Shown here: positions 1-11,212 of the stretch, one piece after another | Layout: each line of letters begins with the position of its first letter | Position numbering within the stretch: the stretch's first letter is position 1 | NCBI RefSeq assembly: GCF_009870125.1 | Contig: NC_046680.1 | Coordinates: 21,471,501 to 21,535,500 of the forward strand | Length of the DNA stretch: 64,000 nt | Source of the DNA: Drosophila pseudoobscura | Lineage: Eukaryota; Arthropoda; Insecta; Diptera; Drosophilidae | Direction: 5' to 3' | The notes under the pieces: generated by a model | What the model was told of the DNA's origin: nothing | Databases searched by the model: none | The model's input: the letters and a program-made list of their open reading frames with translations, nothing else | Translations under genes and position numbers: made by a program

Positions 1-3000
1 TTTAACTTCAGCTGTGTACGAAATGCAGTCACCTCTGCTGTGGACTCACAGAGATCCGGATGCACCTTGACATCGTTTTCACAGCCCTTTTCCACTCCCG
101 AGAGCCCACAACTCTCTTTGTTTTATCCGTTTATCCGTCCGTTCCACATACGACTATGAAACTATGGGACTATCCAAACAACTTTGACTTTGAATTTCTT
201 TCACTGGTACAACACACACCACAATGTGACACCTACACCCTGCACCCTCCTGCTCCCCTCTGTGGCCCTCTTTCGCCTTTCGCTTGACCATATCACTTTG
301 CTTATCGGCAAAGAGCGAAAGGCCAAGAGGACAAAAAAGTTGTTAAATATTTGCAGTGTCAAAATATTTGTGCACGCTTTCAAGAGTCAAAAGAGAGATA
401 GAAAGAGAGGATGCCGGTTGGGTGGAGGACGGGGGATGGCAGCTTGTGGTTCACGCCTCAGTTTCCTCTTAGTTCTCAAATTTTGTTGTTTGGTTTTAAT
501 TGTGCCAATGAGAGAGGGGGGGGGGAGGGAGGCAGAGAGTGGGCAGTGCCTGACTGCAGTGGCTTTATGGTGTGGTCAAAAGTTTGACCTCACCCACCGA
601 CATACCCGTTCAGACCCCCCCTTCCGCTCTCTCATCCATCAGCCACACTCTTTTCATGGCCATAAGCCATGTTTGTTATTAATGTGCATCTGTGTGCGTG
701 CCAAGAAACATGATCTCCGCTCCGCTCGCTCGCTCGCTTCTCCCTCCCTCCGTCCTCTGCACTTTCTGCAGCGTAGTTTGTAGTCTTTAGTAAAACTACT
801 TGACCATGCCCATGCCCATGCCATTTGACAGCAACCCACCACCCACCCCCCACCCCCCACCCCCCCAAGGTATCGCGTATTTATTGTGCACGGCACATGC
901 GGCTCGCATGTTACATTTTATGTTTGCCCAGACTTATTTGTGTGCATGCATGTGTATGTAAGAGAGACGCTATTTATGCCGCCGACAACACTGGAAGAAA
1001 AGAGACCAAAATATCGGTATCTGCTAGGAGAGTTCGCACTGCTAAGCATGGCTTGAACTGCAGCTTCAGACGTTCACCTATGGAAATGGAAGTCAAGTTC
1101 AGCGCCAGCTGAGATTTAATCCAGGAAGAGAGAAATAGAGTGCGGCTTTGCGTGGAAGCTCAGCAGCAGCAGACAGAGAGAGAGCGCGTCTACAGCAATA
1201 AAAGCAGAAGAGCTTTAAGAGAACTTTTGTAAACGATGCAACTGCATCTCAAGCTATTTTCTTGCATTGTGACCTGAATGCCGTAGAGCAGCAGTGACAT
1301 TCTTTAACTGGTACTCAAAATATCTGGCAGCAACAACGAAGAGCGCTTTTAGTAGAGATCGGGCAGCGCAAGAGCAGGAATACGAGTATCCCACAGATTA
1401 GCAGCAAAACTTGAACCGATATTTCTCGCAGTGCCAGGTCTGGTGATTCGTGGTAGCTGTGTGTTTAGTTTTCGGCCACGTGCCTCGCATAATAAGAAGC
1501 GGCCGCAACTTCACAATGCCACAACACGCCTGAAGCTCCTACAGCTCCTGCGGCTGCGACTGCTGCAGCAGGCTGCAGGTTAAAAGCGCATTACAGTTGA
1601 ACTTCATAAATTGCAGCAGGAGCAGCAACGGCAGTAGCAGCAGTAGCGAGGGGCGGGCTACAATGTTCTCATGCCAAGCAGTTGGTTATAGCTGCCACAT
1701 TGCTCTCATGCCCCTGCCACAACCTCGCCACGCAACCAGAGCGGAAGGCAGAAAGAGAGAGAGAGAGAGAGGGAGACAGGAGTCATTTCATTCTCATTGC
1801 ACATTCCAACTGAGGCTGAGTCCCGGGCTAAATGCAAATTCAGCTTACAAAGGACACGTTAGGGACTCGAGCACATGTCAAAGCAAAAGGCAAAGAACCC
1901 CAGCCCAGCTTCAAAAGCCAAAAAGGTACCCAAAGCTCATTAGTCGAAACCGAACGAGTGAGAGAGAGAGAGAGGATGAATACAAGAGAATGGGAGTGTG
2001 GGAATAGAATTAAGGATTAAAATAGTCGTGACAGATTGAGTAGATCCCAAAATGCAGTTCCGAAAAGGATTGGGGTAAAGATACGACTGAAATGATATTG
2101 ATAGAGTATTGAAAGTAAAGGCCATGAAATGGCTTCAGGAGATATCCTGCCTGGAGAACATTCTCTTGTGTCTCAAATTGCAATTTCATGTCATTAGTAA
2201 ACGGAAACGCAGTCTCTATCACTGCCAAAGGTAAGCGCATCAATGGTACGTATTCCAGGATACCATTGACACGCCTCCATCTGATTCGGCATCTGTCGCG
2301 TAATTGACAGCACTTCCGCCGAACGCTCACCATAGAAATGTGATTCCAGATGAAATGCAACCGGTTGAAGCCGTCAACACGACATCCTGTCATCCTTTTG
2401 TGCCTACCATTCGATGCTTAGAACAATATGCAGGAGCCCCCACTGTTACTTCATTGAATTTATAATCAAGTTTACATTGCCCCATCGCCATCGCCATCGC
2501 TATCACCATTGGCTCTGCCAACCTGGTCTGCTCTGCGGTTATATGATAATTAAAATTCAACCCCGAAACTGAAACAAAATGGGGATCACGAGTGTGGTAG
2601 CTGCAGCGGTCCACGGATGCCTTTGTTTATGCAGGCCAGCAACATTTTCTAGCTGATAGAACCTAAACGCACATTGAATACTCGTACATACTGGTACAGA
2701 GGCCCATCATGTGCATAATTGCGGACTGACAGCCAACAAACGGCTGTAAATGGCGATGAGGTAACTGCAACTGCAACTGCAGATTTGTTCCAGCCATTTG
2801 GCACATAGTATATCTATACCCGGTACAAGGCACTGCTAATCGGGGTATATGGTTTGTGTTAGACAAGAAGAAACTGTCTCTTATTAAATTATGTCCCTGC
2901 TTTTCTGTCGATCCCGAATCTCGTGCACTCAGAGGTCCATTTGCTGTGCATAATCGTGATCTATGAATCTCCATGCTGAAGTCGCCTTCCGATCCAACAA

Positions 3001-3968
3001 CACAGACCTATGGAATCCAGGATCTTAGGGATATGCCGCTCTAATTGGTAGACGATAGCCTAGCTTTCAGCTATCAGACGGTATCCTATCTTCGGCGCAC
3101 TCTACCATGGCATTTTGGGCCTGTTTTGAGTTTGAATCACCGCTAGGGATCCTGGCGATGGATGCTGTGGAAGCGATGCGCTAATTTGAAATGCCACAAA
3201 GGCATTTTACGATGCCGTCGCCATCGTCGTCGTCTGGCCAGCCGCCATTGATTGCAATTATTTTCCATTTTGGAGCAGGGGCTGGACAACAGGCGGGATT
3301 ATGTCGGTGGGGGGGGTGTAGGAGCGACCAGGGTTGGCGGGACGTACGTAATTACGAATCAATTGAAACATTAATTCAGCAACGAACTCGTAATTGATTG
3401 GGGCGGGGGAAATCTAATTAGAATGATGATAGAATGATGGTGCAAAATAAATTAAGAGACGTATCGTATTTGGAACTGCAGCTCGTTTATGAAAAGATTT
3501 TCCGTGATTTTGCCCACAAAAGACATTTGAAGACAGTTGGCAGCCCTGGGATGGCTTCAAAAGAACAAGAGAAAAAAAAAATGAGAGCGAAGAAGAGAAC
3601 TGAAACCGTTGAAACCTCAAAAACCGTAACCGAAAATGCACTCTCCTCTTGCACGCTCCATACAAATGCAATGATACGCAGACAGAGGAGGAAGAGAAAG
3701 AGACTCCGTTAATTTGCTGTTACACACGCCCACCCAGCCACATACACAGTGGACACGGGCAGAGTTTTTGGCGGCAAAATGAATTCAATTAATTAAATTA
3801 CTGTTCCACTGACGGCAGCCAGAAGTCGGCGACGCGCTGGTCAAATTGTAATTGAAAATGGAAATAGCGATAGCCCGATAGAAAGAGGTATCGATATCAA
3901 CAACAAACTGCCAGTATTGCCAAGTTTTATAAATGAATATGTATATGGAAACCCTTTTCTCTCGCTAG
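1..3968. other. Unassigned noncoding sequence, left edge
   Basis: No reading frame here resembles a protein I know. The longest open frames (for example 184-783 on + and 2010-2393 on -) are compositionally unremarkable. The sequence holds a C-rich tract near 840-867, a GA tract near 1750-1772, and a DRE-like TATCGATA at about 3889-3896. A good-looking donor (CAAAG then GTAAGC) sits at 2230/2231 after a 35-codon open stretch from an ATG at 2124, but I found no partner exon in frame. It may be intergenic or part of a long intron of a gene outside the window. Confidence 0.6.
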
Positions 3969-6278
3969 CAACTGATCATGGAGAATGGAGAAGCATTATC
4001 TGAGGAGGATGAGGCCGAAACCGAAAACCGATACAGCTCTTTCAGTAGAACTGTACGCGCTAAGTGCGGCGATTCGCAATGCAGGTAAGTGCACCAAAAA
4101 TATGCATTTACGTGCCTATGATTTTCATGGACATTGGCTCCGAGGACTCTGTGGTGGACTGCCCGGGCAGTCGATGCCAACTCAATTACAAGAAAAGTTG
4201 ATGTCGTAAATGAAATACAAATTTCGCAAAGGCCGCGTGTGCCCCTTGCAAGTTATTTCTTGTTGGTGGCTTGCTCTTTTTATGCATTTGTGTGTGTGGG
4301 TGTGTGTGTATGTATTCTCTTTGGCATTTGCGCAATTTGTGCCTCAATTTTACAGTTAAATTGAGTTAAATTAAGCGCATACTCTAATTAAGTTGGTCCA
4401 AATGGACAGAGAGGTTCAATTATGAGGGAGAACCCTTTTCCGATCGACATCGTTTCCACTGCTGCATATAAATTGAATTAGTGACAAATGTGTGGGCTTT
4501 TTTCCCGTTGGCAACATATTTTTAATTTTATTTTAAAGTGGTAACCCGCGTTAAATGCTAATCTACGACATCACATCTGTTTCGGTTCCATAAGTCAAGT
4601 GAAATGTCTGTCATATGGAACACAGAATTTAAAATAAAAAAAACACAAAGTGCGACAAAAAAAAAAGGTTTTTTATAGTCGACGTTCATCACGGCATGAT
4701 GAACGGGGGCGTCAAACTGTCAAGCACCCATCATGACCCATCCCCTTTCGCATGAAAGATAGATGAACTAGAGGTTGCGATCCCACTGTTTAGGGGGTGG
4801 AACTGCCGGCTGGGGGCTGTGTAGGCCTCCATTTTGTGTGTGACTATTGCTATTCAGAAAAATTGAGCAATTTCATGCTGCCGTTTGCTAGTTTTTTCTG
4901 CATCGCGGCTTTTTGCTCCCGCCGCGGCTTTGCTGCACACAACCACATCAGACACATACATACATATGTATGTATGTACGTACGTGAGAGGTGTCTCCTG
5001 CCATCTCATTCTAACACACAGACTTTTTGGGCAAGCCAGTGATATTTTTGCCGCTGTATATGATTCTCCCTCTACAACACTGGGGAGTGGAAAGTCACAA
5101 ACAGTTATGCATTTTCAGCCTGCATGGGTGTAGGTGCAAGGTGTGTTGCTGCAGGGTGTGGAATCGCCGTGGTTTTTTGGTTTAGCAGCCTTTCCTCATC
5201 CTATAAGAATGCACCTTGCATGTGGGGCAATCAAAAAGCCAGAGAGAGGGCGTAACAAAAACAAGTGCTTTGGTTGGAGTGTTTAGATTGCAGCGCAAAA
5301 ACACAGACACCTGTGTTCCTCTCACTGCAACACCTTCCCCCACTCCACCATCTCCTACACATGACTGAAATTCCCGTTAGTTAGTTTTTACAAAAAATTA
5401 TGCCCAAAATTATGCAAAGTCATGACAAAAATGCAACTCAAACAAAAAATAACAAGAAATAGCAACAAAATATACACACGTTTTGCAAGAGTTTGCAGAA
5501 ACTGTTCCCAGACCATAAATTACTATTTGATTCAGTTTTTGGCAAGCAAACATATGTCTGTGTGTAAAAAAAATACCTGAAAAAAGGGTCAGGTGCGAGA
5601 ACCGAACCATGTATACCCTTAAGAACCGATCAATCCAATGGAATGTATCTGATCAACAAGCTTTCAAATGTCAAGTAAGAGTGTGCAAAGAGGGTATTCA
5701 CATATAGTTTTTACAGTTTTGTTGAATTACCTTTTACAACAGAAAAATATTCCTCAACAAGACTTTTCTACTGAGCGACTTTTAAGGAACTTTTATTGGA
5801 AAATATTGAAAAATATACCTTATACTTTCCTTAGATTACAAAGCGCCAACCAAAATCGAAATCCCTTTAAAAAAGGAGGGACCTACAAGCAAAAGAAAAC
5901 AATCACCATATTTAGTTGCAGTGGCAGCAATAGCAACAGCAATATTTTGTGCAACAGTTGCAGGTTTGCCCCAAAAGAGGAGTCAACCTTTGCAAACAAA
6001 ATGCATGGCAGAAAAGTAAATTAAGTTAAGGCCACACCACATACATATTTTCTGTTCGGTACTCCGAATAAAAAGCAAATCAATTCAATTAAAATCCATT
6101 TGTGCTAATTTACATGATTTGTCCAAGAAAATGCGGCCATTTTTCGCGTTTAATTTGTTGTATTTTACATTTGAATATCAAATTTCTTTCAACTTTAATC
6201 GTTTCAGCCAAGAAGAAGCCTCATTGGCTTTCTGGCACGACAATTAGCAGTTAAATCCTACTACGCTGCGCTACCATC
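3969..6278 (+). CDS. Candidate two-exon small-protein gene (48 aa)
   Basis: Two splice-bounded segments were found by eye. Segment one is 3969-4084: a pyrimidine-rich acceptor ending CTCGCTAG, then a full-consensus donor CAG/GTAAGT. Segment two is 6208-6278: acceptor GTTTCAG, donor GTAAGT. An ATG at 3978 in a strong context (A at -3, G at +4) reads acidic residues (MENGEALSEEDEAETENRY and onward), crosses the junction in frame and stops at TAG 6245-6247, giving 48 aa. The stop lies 31 nt before the next donor, so nonsense-mediated decay would not be expected. A second frame starts at ATG 4079, reads MQPRRSLIGFLARQL and stays open to the end of segment two. Possible next acceptors are at 6338 and 6458, with AATAAA at 6508-6513. 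I do not recognise either product; this could be a UTR or lncRNA. Confidence 0.33.
4684..4704. repeat. Short hairpin, 8-bp stem and 5-nt loop
   Basis: GTTCATCA and TGATGAAC flank CGGCA. It follows an A-rich run and a TTTTTT tract near 4650-4675. No RNA gene is recognisable around it. Confidence 0.5.
4954..4977. repeat. 24-bp perfect palindrome of TACA/TATG units
   Basis: The tract of ACATACAT units reverses into ATGTATGT units around a central CATATG, so it is fully self-complementary. It is followed directly by alternating ACGT units. This is ordinary microsatellite sequence that happens to be palindromic. Confidence 0.8.
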
Positions 6279-8068
6279 GTAAGTAGATCCGTCTTTTCAT
6301 TGATACAATTTGCATTTCTTTAAATTTCTTTAATTCAGATTCAAATTTTTGCACAAAAAAAACCATAAAACAATCCCATACAATACAAATTCCATCGTCA
6401 GTAATACATATTGCCTATCTGTATTTGTATATTTATTTTTATATTTTCTTAATTTCAGATTAACTATAGATGTGTTTTCAATTTGCTGATTGATTCAAAA
6501 GTACACAAATAAAATTAATTACAGTTAATGGCAGCCACTAGACTCCTCTAACCAAATCCTTTTAAGCTGCCACATAAATTTCCACACCCCGACCCACAGT
6601 CCGAGCCACAGCCGCCCTGATAGCCGCCGCTCCTCATCAGCAGCCGCATCATCATCATCATAAACAGCAGCAGCAGCAGCAGCAGCAGCAAAGTTGACCC
6701 TTCACCTGCTGTGGGAATGTGTGTGCAACAAGTTTATGCATCCGCACGCAAGTGGGCGGTGGGATGGTGGCACGATCTCATAAATTAAACTAGCAAACCA
6801 TGGAAAAAAAAAGGGAGGAAAGACCCTGCAGAACCAGAAAAAAAGATATGTTGCCCAGAGCAGGCACCGCTTTTCCGACCCCCCAGTTTTTGGACCGGAG
6901 TCGGATCCCAAACAGGCCAGAGAAAGAGCCAGGGCAGAGCCGCAGAAGCCGCAAACATGCAAAGCCAAAAAAAAGATACAGTGAGTCATGGGGCATGGGG
7001 CATGGGGCAGCGAGTGCAGCACAAACTAAGCACGTGTCAAGTGTGTGGCCCAAGTTTTAATTTGCACGCGGCCCCCGCATCTCCCACATGCCACATGCCC
7101 CATCACACGCACAGGCAGAGGGCAGGGTAGGACCTCTGCCGACGTCTGACGCTGAGTAACTGTCGGGCTTGTTAGTCCTTTCATAGCTGGGAGCCGCCTT
7201 GATGTCTGACAATGTCATCAGTTGCAGCTGACACAGCACCAGTGGCAGTTGCAAGAGCAAGTAGCGGTGTAGCAGTGTAGCAGTCCAGCAGCAGCCGGAG
7301 AGGAGCTGCACTGCCACATTCCCAGGGTTGAGCTGCAATGTTGCAATTGCTGGACCATGCTTTGCTGCCATTCTCTTTTTTTTTCGTTGGGGATCTCTCT
7401 GTGAAACCTTCTCTTTCTCTCTCTGTGACGTGAGAGGGTAGCAGAGGGGTTACTAAACTATGATATTAGTTTGGGTCTAGATAGTTTTTTAAAACAAAAT
7501 CCTGGAACGAAAACTCTTCGGAATTTAAGCTGCAAAAACAGCTTAAATTGTACAAATAGATGTGTAGGTGTTAGAGAAACCCTCAGGAGTCCAGGGTATC
7601 CCACAAGTCTCCGTTGCTGGTGGTGCCACAACTTTTGGTTAGGCTGCTCAAGGGGGTGTCTATGACAAGTGGCCGAGTGCGTGTGACTCTTAGTGCTCCA
7701 CGCCCTCACCCACGCCCACACCCTCAGACGCCTCGCTGCCTTTCACTGCCATTGTTTGCTGTGTGGCACCCTGAAGAGGCAGATAAAGCGCCGCTCGGAC
7801 CCTGTCAGTCATCCAGTCATCCCGTCAGTCATTCAGTTATCCAATTCACCGGTCAGTCATTCAGTCAGCCAGCCAAGCAGCGCTCTCCCGCCGCGCACAC
7901 TGCATCATTTGCTGCGTGTTGAATTGTGTTTTCATTTGGGTTTTGTGCGGCACTGATTGCCGCATGCCTCAATGACATTTCATTTATTAAGTGGGCGAGA
8001 GTACCCCATGCTCGCGCTCCCTGTTTGTGCAACTCAGCGTGGCAGCAATTAACTATGCAACGACTCGC

Positions 8069-8076
8069 TGACGTCA
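8069..8076. promoter_or_regulatory. Consensus CRE/ATF site TGACGTCA
   Basis: A perfect palindromic CREB/ATF-type octamer. A second copy is 1.4 kb to the right at 9505-9512. No promoter is recognisable next to either, so an enhancer role is only a guess. Confidence 0.25.
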
Positions 8077-9356
8077 CCCATGTAACTGATACCGATCGGA
8101 TCCCCCCTGCCAAAAATAACTGCCATTGGGCGAAGGAGCAAGGTGCTGGCCAGAGAATTGTGCGGCATCATCTCTGGTGCTTGCTCGCCTCTGATTTGTT
8201 TTGCCAGAGTCCACTCCGTCCGTGCCCCGTGTTCCGGGTATCCTGCCTCATTCAGTCGTATGTGTTACTTGTATCCGCTACAAAAGAGCATTTGCATATG
8301 AAATGAATTGCAAAGAGCATGAAACAAGCAAAAAAAAAGGCACACAAAATAGGGTCCTGTCACCATTCCCCATCCCCCATGGATCCCTGTTAGCCGACTG
8401 AAATATAAATGTTAATCCTGGCGGCGTCAATTGCAAAACGTTCAACGTTGTTGACAGCCAACGGATGCCCCGAGCCCTAGGCAGTGGCAGTTGCAGAGGC
8501 AGCAGCCAGGCAGACAGACACAACATCCTGGGGAGCCTTGATGTGGCGCCGGAGCCTCGTCCTGGATTCCTAGGACCTCCGCCCGGCCTAGGCCAGTATG
8601 TCAACGGGTTTTTAATTGATTTTCATGGCTGCAGTTTTTGATTGTGCTGATTGACGCATCAAATGAAGTGACTTCAGTTCGGGGCCCACAAGAGCCCATG
8701 CCTCCTGCCGTCTGCTCGTCTGCCTGTCTGTGGGTCTGGACACATATCAGTGACGAGGAAACAGCAGTGGAGGAGAGACTCCCGCTGCCAAGCAGTAATT
8801 AAATTTGTCAGCCGGACAAAAAGTTCTCTGGGCGCCCACACAGGCAAACGGCAGGCGGCCTTTTCCGTCCAAGTGCACAACGTGGCGTATGCGTGCTGCT
8901 CAAAGCTGCAAAAGGAGTTTTGTGTGCCCAGAAGAAGGAGGAATCAGAGGAGTAGGAGTCAGAGCAGCAACTTGAAATTCTGCAGTTGTTAGACTCTTGC
9001 TGGGGGGAGTAGATATTTAACAGATGTTTGCCATGAGCAAAAGAAGGCATCTCCGACCTAGAAAAAAGCAAAGGCATTTAGTATCAGAATAATCACATGC
9101 CGATTTTTGCCCTATAACAAGTCCCTATATTATATCATATGGCTCCCGACTGAAAGACTGAAAACTTTTCTGAGAACTGTTCTGGAGATTCGAATACTCC
9201 CACTTAACTAATCACTGAATAAATAGGGTATCAAAATGTTCCATCCACAAAGGTACCTTTCGTCACTTGTTATTGTACATTTTTGCATCATGGCCGTTCA
9301 ATAAATTTATTTTTTATTGTATATCCTCTTGCATTTGCGTTGTTTACGTAAATATC

Positions 9357-9437
9357 AATGAATGAATGAATGAATGAAATGGGAAAAATCAAAAATTCAT
9401 TGATTCAATGAATGAATGCAACCATAAATGAATGAAT
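9357..9437. repeat. AATG tandem repeats with a 19-bp palindrome
   Basis: Several uninterrupted AATG units (9357-9377) are followed by ATTCATTGA and its exact reverse complement separated by one base (9395-9413), then more AATG units. It is a simple-sequence array in opposite orientations. Confidence 0.75.
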
Positions 9438-9504
9438 TTTCTTGTTTACGGACGGGTCACTAATGAGCTGCCTTCACCTCTCGTGCTGGTGCTGTTTCTG
9501 GCTC

Positions 9505-9512
9505 TGACGTCA
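9505..9512. promoter_or_regulatory. Second consensus CRE/ATF site TGACGTCA
   Basis: Same octamer as at 8069. It lies next to GCGGGAAAG repeats (about 9520-9550). The pairing is suggestive but could be chance in a region of this size. Confidence 0.25.
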
Positions 9513-11172
9513 GTGGTGCTAAGCGGGAAAGCTGGAAAGCGGGAAAGCGACTGATGAAAGCCCAGAGAGATGGCCGCCAAAATCTGTGAAATCTGAGACG
9601 CAATTTAAAAATCATTATGAGAACACATTAAGCGTAAAAAATTAATGAGCAAGTTGCGTAAACAATGAGCAAGGGCCTCGTTCTCTTCTTCCTTCCCTTC
9701 TTCTTCCTCCATCCAGGACGTGGGTCGCACAGGAATACGGATATGTGTTCGTGCTGCAGTCTGCTTAAGGTGCGTCCTAGTCCCGCGACTGCAACATTCT
9801 CTGTGTCATGGCTTTGGGTTTCATAATGGGGCAACACACATAGAGACGGAGAAAAATTGAGGAAAATGAAGTAGGAAATCTCTAATAGAAGGCAAGCCAA
9901 GGAGCACGAAAATGAGGAGCTGGTGGGTGTGCTCTCTGAAGGAGAAGCGGCGCTGGTAGGATGTAGACTTGAACGGTCTCACCGGCATTGGGTTTCGGTT
10001 AACGGTAATAGACAAGAAGCATAGGTCCTGCCTGGTAGATCTAAGGAGGCACAGGAGGCTCGAGCACATTCTGATTCACGGCGCTGGATCGCAAGCAGAA
10101 GGCAGAGGCCTCGCGCTTGAGAAGAGGGGATGGATGCAAAGTATCCCTTTGGTAGAAATGCAATTAGATCTTCTGCGGACTATACATATAAAACAGCCGA
10201 TTACAGACCATTATGGTTAACTTATGACGAATCAAAGATCTAAGATGCTGGTTACTGAAACATGATGATACAGCCTGCAACTCAGCCTTAAATTCCGTTC
10301 CCTAAAACCCCGTTTCCAACCACGCCACAGCTCCACCACCCCTCATCTTCCATCACCCACTTCCCTGGGTGTACAATGTCTACAACATCGTTTACTTTGC
10401 CTAACAATATTTAGTTTGGCAACAAAAGTCACGGGCCCCTGCCACCAAGGACACATGCGGGGACAGGATGGAGGACGGAGTGGAGTGTGGGCTGTGGGCT
10501 GTGACATCCCTTGTCACTTACCTCGCCAGCCTTGCTGCTCCCCTAACAACTCATTTGGCACTCATGAGTAGGTCAGGCATTGTTAATGCGACATATCCTC
10601 GAAATCCAGGACAGTATCCGTTTAAATTGTTGAGCTTCCTCTGGCTGGACTTTGGCTACGGCTCCAGCTCATTCCGCATGCCTGTCACGTTGCCCAGCGC
10701 TGAAAGGAGACACCAAAATGGGATGGGGGGTTCTGGAGTTGGACACAGACAGAAGTTTTTTCCGTGCGTGCCTGCCCAGAATTTGCTCAAGGCAGGAAGC
10801 AGGGGATGCTATGGAGACGGGGATCTGGGTGTGTGTGTGTGTTCTCGTCTTTGTTGGTAATTACCTTAAGTTGGTCATTTGATGATGCGCAAATCCCGCC
10901 GAGCGCTGGGGGCCACAGAGAGCATTGAGCTGTGATTGCGGATGCAGGTGGATGGAGCCCTCGTCCTCCCCTTCAAATGGGTATTTTCGGGGTCGAAATG
11001 TCTGCTGAATCCACAGGTGTGTGGCCCCGAGGCTAACTGCCGTTAAGTGCCTGGCAAATCCTCAAAGCGTTTGATATTTTTCATCATAAATAATCCCTGC
11101 CAGGAGCTAACGCATTCACCTCCAGGGTCCTAGGGATTGTTCTACAAAGCTTTAAAGCAGGGGGAGGTGGAA

Positions 11173-11212
11173 GGATGCCAGGATGCCAGGACGCCAGGAC
11201 GCCAGGATGGCA
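11173..11212. repeat. 8-bp minisatellite, five copies (GGAYGCCA)
   Basis: Units GGATGCCA, GGATGCCA, GGACGCCA, GGACGCCA and GGATGGCA lie head to tail. The unit length is not a multiple of three, so it is unlikely to be coding. Confidence 0.8.

Noticed and set aside
184..783. 199-codon + frame at the left edge
   Set aside because: Mixed low-complexity composition, no homology recognised, no splice or start support.
2010..2393. 127-codon - strand frame
   Set aside because: Looked protein-like in places, but I could not link it to any family or to splice signals; likely chance.
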